A DNA stretch of 64,000 nt, taken from Paraphotobacterium marinum (GTDB taxonomy: Bacteria > Pseudomonadota > Gammaproteobacteria > Enterobacterales > Vibrionaceae). Made by a program: the position numbers and the translations under genes. The stretch is from contig NZ_CP022355.1 of NCBI RefSeq assembly GCF_002216855.1, positions 1,096,695-1,160,694 on the forward strand, given 5' to 3'. How positions within the stretch are numbered: position 1 is the stretch's first letter; each line of letters begins with the position of its first letter. Shown here piece by piece: positions 56,150 to 64,000 of this stretch. The notes beneath the pieces were generated by a model. That model was not told the DNA's origin, searched no databases, and saw only the letters and a program-made list of their open reading frames with translations.

Positions 56150-57526
56150 TTAATTTAACCCCTGTTTAATTATATGAAACACTTCACTAACCTTTGATAT
56201 ATCTTTTACACCTGGCATTTTTTCTAGCTTTGAATTAAAATCAAGACCTTTAGCTCCCAACGCTAATGCTTGTCTAATGTTATCAATTGATAGACCTCCC
56301 GAAATAATTATTTTTGATAGATCTGTTTTTTTTGGGATTAGTTTCCATTGAAATGGTTTTCCTGTACCACCTAATTTTTCCCCAACCCTATTATCTAAAA
56401 CATGTGTGTCAATAGATCTCATAAGTCTGGGAAAATTATTAGCGATTCCATATGCTTTCCATATAACCAATTCAGGGTTGTATGATTTTAAAGATAGAAT
56501 GTACTCCTCAGTTTCATGGCCATGAAGTTGAATATGTCTGATACCAATTGATTTAATAACATACTTCACATAATCAATTGGTTGGTTTTGAAAAACACCA
56601 ACAATTTTCATATTAGTATTATTTTTAATTGTATATGCATGATCTAAACTTACTTTTCTGATAGATTGTTCTGCAAATATTAACCCTCCATATAGAGCAC
56701 CTGCGTTATTACACATCGTCATGTCATGTAATGATGTGATGCCGCATACTTTGTTCTCACCCCAGATTAATTTTTTGACGGCACTATTGAGATTTTTTTT
56801 ACTCATTAATGAACTACCGATTAAAAAACCATTAACATAAGGAGATAACTTTTTTATGTCTGAATTTTTTTTCAAGCCAGACTCAGAAATTACTATCCTA
56901 TCTTTAGGTATTTGTGGAGCTAACTTTAGAGTATTGTTAAGATCAATACTTAAATCTTCTAAATTTCTATTGTTTATACCTATAATTTTAGCTTCAAGCT
57001 TAATTGCTCTGTTTAACTCATCTGTATTATGTACTTCAGTTAGGATATCTAAATCTAGGGTATTTGCAACGTGTGAAAGTTTTTTGTATTCATCATCTGA
57101 TAAAATGGATAGCATTAGTAAAATTGCATCTGCATTGTAATATCTAGCCAGAAAAATTTGATATTCAGATATTATAAAGTCTTTACACAGAATTGGCTTA
57201 TCTGTTGTTAATGAGGCAGTTGTTAAAAAATCAAAATTACCATCGAAGTACTTTTCATCTGTCAATACAGATATTGCAGATGCGTATTTATCATATTCAC
57301 TTACTATATTTTTAATATCAAAGTCTTTTCTTATTAGTTTTTGAGATGGAGATGATTTCTTACACTCTAAAATAAAGTGTTTGGTGTTCTTTAATAAAAC
57401 TTTAAGTAGAGAGCGTTTGCTTTTATACAATTTATTTTGGAAAATTTCTTGTGGGAAGCTACTTTTACTATTTATGATCCATTTTTTTTTATTTTCTACA
57501 ATTTCGTCAAGTATATTATTTTTCAA
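56150..57526 (-). CDS. trpC: Bifunctional indole-3-glycerol-phosphate synthase / phosphoribosylanthranilate isomerase TrpCF
   Basis: 458 residues. The N-terminal IGPS domain (about 1-255) has the family segments ILECKKSSPSQ, DEKYFDGN, CKDFIIS, GINNRNLEDLSIDL and VISESGLKKNSDI. The C-terminal PRAI domain (about 256-458) has KVCGITSLHD with the catalytic Cys, GVFQNQ, and GGTGKPF, IISGGLS near the end. This fusion is normal in enteric bacteria. The start overlaps the trpD stop (ATGA). Confidence 0.96.
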   Translation of the reverse strand: MKNNILDEIVENKKKWIINSKSSFPQEIFQNKLYKSKRSLLKVLLKNTKHFILECKKSSPSQKLIRKDFDIKNIVSEYDKYASAISVLTDEKYFDGNFDFLTTASLTTDKPILCKDFIISEYQIFLARYYNADAILLMLSILSDDEYKKLSHVANTLDLDILTEVHNTDELNRAIKLEAKIIGINNRNLEDLSIDLNNTLKLAPQIPKDRIVISESGLKKNSDIKKLSPYVNGFLIGSSLMSKKNLNSAVKKLIWGENKVCGITSLHDMTMCNNAGALYGGLIFAEQSIRKVSLDHAYTIKNNTNMKIVGVFQNQPIDYVKYVIKSIGIRHIQLHGHETEEYILSLKSYNPELVIWKAYGIANNFPRLMRSIDTHVLDNRVGEKLGGTGKPFQWKLIPKKTDLSKIIISGGLSIDNIRQALALGAKGLDFNSKLEKMPGVKDISKVSEVFHIIKQGLN

Positions 57527-58548
57527 AATGTTATTTCCTTTTGTAATTCTTGAATTTCATGGACTTTCTGAGCAGCTTTGCCCGATTTAAGGTGTTCTAG
57601 CACAAATTCTGTATTATGTTTAATATTTTTTTGTCCATTCAATTTCATTACATAAGATACAGTCATCGCTATAACTGAATTTTGAGCACAACTTCCCTCA
57701 CCGTTAAGTATATTTGTAGTTATTCGGGCATTTTTATCAGGATTACCTCCTTTAAGTTCGCTTAATTTATGTTTTGTCAGACCAAAATCTAAAGGCGATA
57801 GTTCATAATATTGCATTTCATTATTATAAATTTCTATAATTTTTGTTTTATCATGAACTGAAAATTCATCTAACCCTGAGCCAAATATTACGGCAGCATT
57901 TTGTACACCAAGTTTTACCAAAGATTTAGATATTGGTTTTAGGAGACTTTGATCATAGACTCCAATTAGAGTAAACCTGGGATTAGCGGGATTGATTAGA
58001 GGTCCCAAAATATTAAAAATGGTACGTGTTCTAAGTGCTTTTCTGACGGGCGTGGCATATTTAATACCCTTATGATAGTAGGGAGCATATAAAAAGCATA
58101 TGCCAAGTTTATCTAGAAATAATTTAGAATGTTCAGGCTTATTATCAATTTTTATTCCCAAGGACTCCAATAGGTTTGTTGAACCACTCAAACTACTAAC
58201 ATTTTTATTGCCATGCTTAGCGATTTTGATATTACATGATGATGCTACTATTGCTGAGGTGGTAGAAATATTAAATGTGTTGGAATTATCGCCACCAGTA
58301 CCAACAATATCAGTAACAGGGTAATCGATTAAAGGAAAGTTAAGAGCATTATTTTTTAAGGCTATAGCTGCACCTACAATTTCATTTTGATGCTCACCCT
58401 TCATTTTTAAAGCAGTTAAAAATGAAGATAAAGTTACTGAATCGAATTGATCTTTTATAATCATGTCGAATACAAATTGACTTTCTTCAATTGATAAACT
58501 TTGGTGGTTATATAGCTTAGAGAGTATTTTTTCCATTGTGTACCTCAT
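57523..58548 (-). CDS. trpD: Anthranilate phosphoribosyltransferase TrpD
   Basis: 341-residue enzyme that joins anthranilate and PRPP. The PRPP loop is DIVGTGGDNSNTFNIST, with the KHGNKNVSS segment and the later RTIFNILGPLINPAN anthranilate-binding region. It is not fused to TrpG (the E. coli fusion is absent), since the N terminus is the ordinary TrpD start. The ATG is at 58548. It is the first trp gene downstream of the TrpR-like operator, so trpE and trpG lie elsewhere. Confidence 0.96.
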   Translation of the reverse strand: MRYTMEKILSKLYNHQSLSIEESQFVFDMIIKDQFDSVTLSSFLTALKMKGEHQNEIVGAAIALKNNALNFPLIDYPVTDIVGTGGDNSNTFNISTTSAIVASSCNIKIAKHGNKNVSSLSGSTNLLESLGIKIDNKPEHSKLFLDKLGICFLYAPYYHKGIKYATPVRKALRTRTIFNILGPLINPANPRFTLIGVYDQSLLKPISKSLVKLGVQNAAVIFGSGLDEFSVHDKTKIIEIYNNEMQYYELSPLDFGLTKHKLSELKGGNPDKNARITTNILNGEGSCAQNSVIAMTVSYVMKLNGQKNIKHNTEFVLEHLKSGKAAQKVHEIQELQKEITF

Positions 58549-58628
58549 TTAAGAGCTGTAAAATCATTAATTAAAATGTTAAAATATTATTTATATTTGA
58601 TATATTGTTAAGTTAACATACAATCGGC

Positions 58629-58646
58629 GAACTAGCAAACTAGTTT
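58629..58646 (-). promoter_or_regulatory. TrpR-type operator between trpD and rnm
   Basis: GAACTAGCAAACTAGTTT matches the E. coli trp operator core GAACTAGTTAACTAGTAC at 14 of 18 positions, with both CTAG half-sites intact at the same spacing. It lies 81 bases upstream of the trpD start and 27 bases upstream of rnm, so it can control either or both divergent genes. A trpR gene is not in this window. Confidence 0.85.
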
Positions 58647-58672
58647 AGAGATACGGAGAGGAGGAGGGTAAT

Positions 58673-59512
58673 TTGCTTATTGATTTACATATGCATACAA
58701 ATTTATCTGATGGAATTCTTTCGCCTGAAGAGTTAGTTAATAGAGCAATTTCTAAAAACTTACATATGATTTCAATTACAGATCATGACTCTATTGATGC
58801 CATCAAAGTCGTTGAAAAATATATATTGAATAACAATCTAAATTTAAAATTTATAAAAGGTATTGAGTTATCAACTATTTGGAATCATACTAAAGAGGTA
58901 CATATAGTGGGTTTAAACATTAACCCTAATAATGAAAGACTACTAAAGTTGATAGAAGAACAAAAGAAAAAGCGTAATATCAGGGCTGAACTAATTTGTA
59001 AAAAATTAGAGGAAAGTCTAAATATCGATAATATTTATAGCAAGATTCGCTCTACTTTTGGTATTGATTCTAATATTACTAGATACCATATTGCTAAATG
59101 GCTTGTGAATGAAAAGATTGTCAATAATGAACAACAGGCATTTAAAAAATTTTTGTCTAAGGGAAAAAGTTGTTACGCCAAACCACAGTGGTGTGATTTA
59201 CATGAAGCAATTGAAGCAATTCATGCTAGTAATGGATTAGCTGTATTAGCTCATCCACTGAGATATAAATTGTCTACATATCAATTGAAGGAATTGATTG
59301 AACACTTTGTAGCTCATAATGGAGATGGTTTAGAAGCAATTCAACCAAACCAAACAAATAAAGAAAGAAATTTGCTTCGAGAGTTATCAAATAAATATAA
59401 ACTTAAAGTATCGCAAGGTTCCGATTTTCATTATCCTTGTGCATGGAATGAATTAGGTAAAGATCTTTTGGTTACAAAGGATTATAACTTTATCTGGAAA
59501 GATTGGATTTAA
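58673..59512 (+). CDS. rnm: PHP-domain 5'-3' exoribonuclease Rnm (YciV, RNase AM)
   Basis: 279 residues of the PHP phosphoesterase family. The metal-binding motifs are DLHMHTNLSDG, ITDHDSID, GIELST, LAHPLRY and QGSDFHYP. E. coli YciV/Rnm (293 aa) is a 5'-3' exoribonuclease that matures 5' ends of rRNA. The start is TTG at 58673, with GGAGGAGGG just upstream; no ATG fits. It is divergent from trp, as yciV is in E. coli, and followed after 17 bases by yciO. Confidence 0.9.
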   Translation: MLIDLHMHTNLSDGILSPEELVNRAISKNLHMISITDHDSIDAIKVVEKYILNNNLNLKFIKGIELSTIWNHTKEVHIVGLNINPNNERLLKLIEEQKKKRNIRAELICKKLEESLNIDNIYSKIRSTFGIDSNITRYHIAKWLVNEKIVNNEQQAFKKFLSKGKSCYAKPQWCDLHEAIEAIHASNGLAVLAHPLRYKLSTYQLKELIEHFVAHNGDGLEAIQPNQTNKERNLLRELSNKYKLKVSQGSDFHYPCAWNELGKDLLVTKDYNFIWKDWI

Positions 59513-59529
59513 TTTATTTAAGGAAATAT

Positions 59530-60153
59530 ATGAGTCAATATTTTGTTGTGCATCCTCAAACTCCCCAGACTAGACTCATTAGCCAAGCTGTGGCTATTGT
59601 TCGTAATGGTGGTCTACTCGTTTATCCAACTGACTCAGGTTATGCTGTAGGTTGTAAGCTAGAAAATAAATCAGCTTTAGATAGGATATGTTCTATTAGA
59701 ACGATTGATGCTAATCATAACTTCACTTTGATGTGTAGGGATTTATCAGAGTTATCAACCTATGCGTCTATTAATAATATAGCTTATAGGTTAATAAGAA
59801 ACAATACACCTGGTCCATATACATTCATACTCAAAGGGACTAAAGAAGTTCCAAGAAGATTAATGAATCAGAAAAGAAAAAGTATTGGTATTCGGATTCC
59901 GAATAACAAAATAGCGTTGGCGTTGTTAGAAGATTTAGGTGAACCACTTATGTCAACAAGCTTAATTCTTTCTGGTTCTGACGTTACCGAATCAGATCCG
60001 GTAGATATTAGAGAAAAACTTGAGCATCAAGTTGATGTTATAATTGATGGAGGTGTTTTAGGAAATACTCCTACTACTGTTGTTAACTTTGAAAAAGATA
60101 ATATAGAAATTATGAGAGAGGGAAGTGGCGATATTTCTCCTTTTGTCAATTGA
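59530..60153 (+). CDS. yciO: YciO family Sua5/YrdC-like protein
   Basis: 207 residues from ATG 59530, where AAGGAAA lies upstream and the family start MSQYFVVHPQTPQTRLI begins; an in-frame ATG 27 bases upstream is unlikely. The Sua5/YrdC domain with YPTDSGYAVG, R-I-R-T and TSLILSG binds ATP and threonine in TsaC, but YciO is distinct and its role uncertain. It is between rnm and rluB, matching yciV-yciO in E. coli. Confidence 0.92.
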   Translation: MSQYFVVHPQTPQTRLISQAVAIVRNGGLLVYPTDSGYAVGCKLENKSALDRICSIRTIDANHNFTLMCRDLSELSTYASINNIAYRLIRNNTPGPYTFILKGTKEVPRRLMNQKRKSIGIRIPNNKIALALLEDLGEPLMSTSLILSGSDVTESDPVDIREKLEHQVDVIIDGGVLGNTPTTVVNFEKDNIEIMREGSGDISPFVN

Positions 60154-60176
60154 GTTTATAGAGTATATACAAAAAA

Positions 60177-61070
60177 ATGAATGAAAAATTACATAAATTA
60201 CTAGCAAGATCAGGTTATGGCTCTAGGCGAGATATCGAAGAGCTAATTCGTCAAAAAAGAATAAGTATTGATGGAAATATTGCTCCAATTGGTGCGAGAG
60301 TTGATTCAAAAAGCTCTATAATTAGAATTGATGGGCGTATCGTGAAAATTGTAAATGAAGATGAAGAAATCTGTAGAGTCATTGCTTACAATAAGCCAGA
60401 AGGGCAAATTAGTACTCTTAAAGATAAAAATGGTAGACCTTCAGTATTTGATAGATTACCTAGACTTGATAAAGGCAGATGGATTGCAGTAGGCCGCTTA
60501 GATATTAATACAGCTGGACTTTTGCTATTTACAAATGATGGACAACTTTCTAATGGTCTTTTGCAACCTAGTCAAAAAATTGAAAAAGAATACATGGTTA
60601 GAGTATTTGGGAACATTGATGAGAGTAAAATTAGAAATCTTGTTAACGGGATCAAAATTGACGGTGAAGTATTAAGGTTTGAAGATGTTGTTTATGCTGG
60701 CGGAGAGGGAATGAATCATACTTTTTACGTCATGATTCGAGATGGTAAAAATAAAAGTGTTAAATTGCTTTGGGAGTCGCAAGAAGTAACAGTTAGTAGA
60801 ATTAAAAGGGTTCGATTTGGTGAAATATTTTTAACAAAAGATATGCCTAAAGGAGCTTGGAAAGAGCTTGATCTTAAATCAATTAACTACTTAAGAGAGT
60901 TGGTCAGCCTTCCTCCAGAAAAAAATACTTTAATTGCCCCTGATCTTAAAAGGGGAAAAAGTAAAGTTCAAAAAATAAAAAAAGCAGTCAGAAGATATGA
61001 AAATAAGTTAGTAAAAGATTCTAGTTCCTTTAAATCTTCTACTCGTTCTAAACTGAGACACAAAAAGTAA
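60177..61070 (+). CDS. rluB: 23S rRNA pseudouridine synthase RluB
   Basis: 297-residue RsuA-family enzyme that makes pseudouridine 2605 in 23S rRNA. The N-terminal S4 domain (about 1-60) has EKLHKLLARSGYGSRRDIEELI. The catalytic Asp is in GRLDINTAGLLLFTNDG, with the N-P-E-G box at NKPEGQIST. The C-terminal tail is basic (KAVRRYENKLVKDSSS), as usual for RluB. An ATGAATG at the start leaves two possible initiators four bases apart, but only 60177 is in frame. Confidence 0.94.
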   Translation: MNEKLHKLLARSGYGSRRDIEELIRQKRISIDGNIAPIGARVDSKSSIIRIDGRIVKIVNEDEEICRVIAYNKPEGQISTLKDKNGRPSVFDRLPRLDKGRWIAVGRLDINTAGLLLFTNDGQLSNGLLQPSQKIEKEYMVRVFGNIDESKIRNLVNGIKIDGEVLRFEDVVYAGGEGMNHTFYVMIRDGKNKSVKLLWESQEVTVSRIKRVRFGEIFLTKDMPKGAWKELDLKSINYLRELVSLPPEKNTLIAPDLKRGKSKVQKIKKAVRRYENKLVKDSSSFKSSTRSKLRHKK

Positions 61071-61101
61071 TAACTACTTTTTCATTATTGGGAGTAATAT
61101 T

Positions 61102-62163
61102 GTGGGTTTTTTAGCAGAATATAGTTTGTTTATAATTAAATTCGTCAGTGTAATTGTATTCTTCTTTTTAATATTAATGATTCTTAAATCGGGAAGATCA
61201 AAAGCGTCTAAGCAGGGAAGTATAGTTGCAACTAATTTATCTGATAACTATCGGAGTTACACAAAGGTTATAGATGAAGTTATATTTGATAAGTTCTCAT
61301 TAAAGCAAAAATTAAAATCAGAAAAAAAAGAAGCAGAAAAGCTTTCAAAACAAAAAAATTTAGCAACCAAAAAAGAATTAAAGAATAAAAGTGACTTAAA
61401 CAAACTAAGAGATAACAAAATGTTTGTTATTAACTTTAAAGGTAGTATTGATGCCCGAGAAGTAGAAAGTTTAAGAGAAGAAATTAGTGCTATAATATCC
61501 GTTGCAATTCCTGGTGATGAGGTCTTACTTCGCTTGGAGTCAGGTGGGGGAATGGTTCATGGTTATGGATTAGCAGCATCTCAATTAGATAGGCTTAAAA
61601 AGAATAAAATAAAGCTAACTGTTTCGATTGATAAAGTTGCTGCTAGTGGGGGGTATATGATGGCTTGTGTAGGTGATCAACTTTTATCTGCTCCATTTGC
61701 AATAATTGGTTCCATTGGTGTTATTGCCCAAATTCCAAATTTCAGTAAAATTTTAAAGAAAAATGATATTGATTTTGAGCAAATGACAGCTGGTGAATTT
61801 AAAAGAACAGTGACGATGTTCGGTGAAAACACCCCTAAAGCAAAAGAAAAATTTCAAGAGGAGCTTGAGCATACTCATAAGTTATTCAAAGATTTCGTTG
61901 CATATCATAGAAGAGACTTGGACTTAGAGAAAGTAGCTACTGGTGAACATTGGTTTGGAGTAACAGCAAAAGATTTAGGGTTAGTAGATAGTATTCAAAC
62001 TAGTGACGACTACATTAAAGATATTGTGAAACAAAAAGAAATTATTGAAATAAAATTCTTAAAGAAGAAGTCAATTTCAGATAAAATTACCAAATCAAGT
62101 GTTAATATAATTGATGATATTTTATCTAAAGTTGTTCATAGAAATACAAATCATTTACTATAA
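61102..62163 (+). CDS. sohB: Inner membrane S49 peptidase SohB
   Basis: 353 residues: an N-terminal membrane helix (about 7-28), a basic cytoplasmic or periplasmic linker (about 70-115) and the S49 protease domain with the nucleophile Ser in KVAASGGYMMACVGD. FKGSIDAREVESLREEI and LRLESGGGMVHGYGLAASQL precede it. SohB lacks the N-terminal half of SppA but keeps the catalytic fold. The start is a GTG at 61102 with GGGAG upstream. Upstream of topA as in E. coli. Confidence 0.93.
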   Translation: MGFLAEYSLFIIKFVSVIVFFFLILMILKSGRSKASKQGSIVATNLSDNYRSYTKVIDEVIFDKFSLKQKLKSEKKEAEKLSKQKNLATKKELKNKSDLNKLRDNKMFVINFKGSIDAREVESLREEISAIISVAIPGDEVLLRLESGGGMVHGYGLAASQLDRLKKNKIKLTVSIDKVAASGGYMMACVGDQLLSAPFAIIGSIGVIAQIPNFSKILKKNDIDFEQMTAGEFKRTVTMFGENTPKAKEKFQEELEHTHKLFKDFVAYHRRDLDLEKVATGEHWFGVTAKDLGLVDSIQTSDDYIKDIVKQKEIIEIKFLKKKSISDKITKSSVNIIDDILSKVVHRNTNHLL

Positions 62164-62192
62164 TTTATTAAAATTCAAAGGTTAATCGTAAC

Positions 62193-64000
62193 ATGAGTAA
62201 ATCCCTTGTAATTGTGGAGTCGCCAGCAAAAGCAAAAACAATTAATAAATATTTGGGCAAAAATTACATTGTAAAGTCAAGTGTGGGTCATATTCGAGAC
62301 TTACCAAAAGGAAGTTCTTCAGACCGAAAAAAGGCGGTTAAAAAAAAAGAAGGTTTAACTAAAGCCGAAAAAGAAAAACAAAAAAAAATTGATGAAAAAA
62401 ATGCCTTAATCAGAAAAATGGGAATTAATCCTTTTGATCATTGGAAGGCTCACTATCAAATATTACCTGGAAAAGAAAAAGTAGTTGCAGAGTTAAAGAA
62501 GCTTTCAGAAAATGTTGACTGTATATATTTAGCAAGTGATTTAGATCGTGAAGGTGAAGCAATTGCTTGGCATTTGAAGGAAGTAATTGGTGGAGATAAT
62601 TCTCGCTTTAAAAGAGTTGTTTTTAATGAAATTACTAAAAATGCAATAAAAACTGCATTTGACCATCCAACTGAAATAAATATGGATAGAGTTCATGCTC
62701 AACAAGCCAGAAGATTTTTGGACAGAGTTGTTGGTTTTATGGTTTCTCCATTGTTATGGAAAAAAGTTGCTAGAGGACTTTCTGCTGGAAGAGTTCAGTC
62801 AGTAGCTGTTAAGTTACTAGTTGAAAGAGAAAAACTTATTAAAGCTTTTGTTCCAGAAGAATATTGGGATATTGATGTTGAAACAAGCACAGTTAGTAAT
62901 AAATTATTAAATTTAAAATTAACACACGTTAACGATAAACCTTATAGAATTCCAAATCAAAAAGATGCAGAAAGTATCGAACAAAAAATTCGACAAAATA
63001 CCGTAAAAGTTGTTGAGTGTACATTAAAACCAACGACAAGCAAACCACCTGCCCCATTCATTACATCGACACTACAGCAAGCAGCTAGTACTAAGCTAGG
63101 ATTTGGTGTAAAAAGGACAATGTCCCTAGCTCAGAGACTTTATGAAGCTGGTTATATTACATATATGAGGACGGATTCAACAAATCTTAGTAAAGAAGCT
63201 ATTTCTTCGGTAAGGCAATTAATAGAAGAAGATTTTGGAAGTAAATATTTACCGAAAAAAGCTAATAGCTATGGAAACAAAGACAACTCTCAAGAAGCTC
63301 ATGAAGCTATCAGACCCTCTGATGTGTTAGTAAAAAAAGAACAATTGTTGAATATTGAGCCTGCAGCTTTAAAACTTTATGAGTTAATATGGGCTCAATT
63401 TGTAGCATGTCAAATGACACCCGCTGAATATGATTCATCAACAATAGTTGCAAAAGTAACTGAATTTTCATTAAAAGCAAAAGGAAAAACTTTAAGATTT
63501 CCTGGTTGGACAGTCGTAATGAAGTCATTTACTAGAAATGAAGATATTTTGTTACCTGATGTTACGGTAAATGAGAGTTTATCTTTAAACAAAGTAATAA
63601 AGAAACAGCACTTCACGAAACCACCAGCGCGTTTTACAGAGGCTGCATTGGTTAAGGAATTAGAAAAAAAAGGAATTGGCAGGCCATCAACATATGCCTC
63701 AATTATTTCGACAATTCAAGAAAGAGGTTACGTAAAGGTTGACCAAAGACGTTTTCATGCAGAAAAAATGGGTGAGATAGTTACTGATAGATTAGATTAT
63801 AGTTTCCATGACCTTATGAGCTATGACTTTACCGCTAAAATGGAAGGTGATTTAGATATTATCGCAGAGGGTAATGTTAACTGGACTGAAGTTTTAGATT
63901 CTTTTTTTAGTAAATTTACTACTGAATTAAATAAGGCGGAACTTCCAGACATTGATGGTGGAATGAAGCCAAATGATATGGTGATAACAAATATTAGTTG
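62193..64000 (+). CDS. topA: DNA topoisomerase I, 3' truncated by window edge
   Basis: 602 residues are encoded before the sequence ends; E. coli TopA is 865, so the C-terminal zinc-ribbon region is outside. The TOPRIM domain ([36 protein letters not shown]) holds the Mg2+-binding acidic residues. The active-site tyrosine is Tyr324 in [11 protein letters not shown], equivalent to E. coli Tyr319. The frame is continuous to the last base. Relaxes negative supercoils behind RNA polymerase. Confidence 0.97.
   Translation, partial: MSKSLVIVESPAKAKTINKYLGKNYIVKSSVGHIRDLPKGSSSDRKKAVKKKEGLTKAEKEKQKKIDEKNALIRKMGINPFDHWKAHYQILPGKEKVVAELKKLSENVDCIYLASDLDREGEAIAWHLKEVIGGDNSRFKRVVFNEITKNAIKTAFDHPTEINMDRVHAQQARRFLDRVVGFMVSPLLWKKVARGLSAGRVQSVAVKLLVEREKLIKAFVPEEYWDIDVETSTVSNKLLNLKLTHVNDKPYRIPNQKDAESIEQKIRQNTVKVVECTLKPTTSKPPAPFITSTLQQAASTKLGFGVKRTMSLAQRLYEAGYITYMRTDSTNLSKEAISSVRQLIEEDFGSKYLPKKANSYGNKDNSQEAHEAIRPSDVLVKKEQLLNIEPAALKLYELIWAQFVACQMTPAEYDSSTIVAKVTEFSLKAKGKTLRFPGWTVVMKSFTRNEDILLPDVTVNESLSLNKVIKKQHFTKPPARFTEAALVKELEKKGIGRPSTYASIISTIQERGYVKVDQRRFHAEKMGEIVTDRLDYSFHDLMSYDFTAKMEGDLDIIAEGNVNWTEVLDSFFSKFTTELNKAELPDIDGGMKPNDMVITNIS

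Noticed and set aside
1-64000. Mobile elements, CRISPR, toxin-antitoxin or phage genes
   Set aside because: Searched by eye for transposase, integrase, direct-repeat arrays and small paired genes; none found. The only tandem array is the coding repeat in tolA.

Overview
The window is about 64 kb of compact, strongly AT-rich DNA (roughly 30% G+C by eye) from a gammaproteobacterium. I cannot name the genus. The assignment rests on gene order: sdhAB-sucABCD, tsaB-rnd facing minEDC and ycgL, hisGDCBHAFI with a bifunctional hisB and hisIE, aspS, yebC-ruvCAB, ybgC-tolQRAB-pal-cpoB-nadA, yciI-ispZ, trpD-trpCF divergent from rnm (yciV), then yciO, rluB, sohB and topA. No phage, insertion sequence, CRISPR array, rRNA or toxin-antitoxin locus was found. 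The content is core metabolism and housekeeping, with an oxidative TCA cycle and intact-looking histidine and tryptophan branches, so it looks like a free-living or near free-living cell rather than a highly reduced symbiont.

Layout. 1-8 kb: C-terminal part of sdhA, sdhB, 2-oxoglutarate dehydrogenase E1/E2 and succinyl-CoA synthetase. 8-17 kb: M23 peptidase, argS, YoaA-type helicase, tsaB, RNase D, minEDC. 17-25 kb: ycgL, tdk and the whole his operon, headed by a His-rich leader peptide and an attenuator. 25-30 kb: lpxH, ppiB, cysS, a K+ channel, a MarC protein. 30-34 kb: a degenerate short-chain dehydrogenase and a poorly characterised trio (ATP-grasp ligase, 7-TM membrane protein, retropepsin-like lipoprotein). 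34-40 kb: cmoAB, pstSCAB behind a Pho box, a cold-shock gene with a cold-box leader. 40-51 kb: aspS, yebC, ruvCAB, ybgC-tol-pal, nadA. 51-58.5 kb: tRNA-Ser(GGA), cardiolipin synthase, an RluA-family pseudouridine synthase, yciI, ispZ, a complementary pair of bacterioferritins behind a Fur-like box, trpCF and trpD. 58.5-64 kb: a TrpR-type operator, rnm, yciO, rluB, sohB and the 5' two-thirds of topA.

The strongest anomaly is a set of six conserved genes (rnd, minD, hisIE, ybgC, cls, ispZ), each broken by the same kind of lesion: one base missing from an A/T homopolymer of 5-7. Adding one base back restores in every case a protein of family-typical length (RNase D 375 aa, MinD 270 aa, HisIE 209 aa, YbgC 131 aa, cardiolipin synthase 482 aa, IspZ 178 aa). 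Base-calling deletion is the simplest explanation. Real lesions rescued by slippage are the biological alternative, and several sites carry canonical -1 slippery heptamers.

Regulatory DNA is unusually readable for so compact a genome: a his attenuator, a TrpR operator, a Pho box, a Fur-like box and a cspA-type cold box are all visible by inspection.
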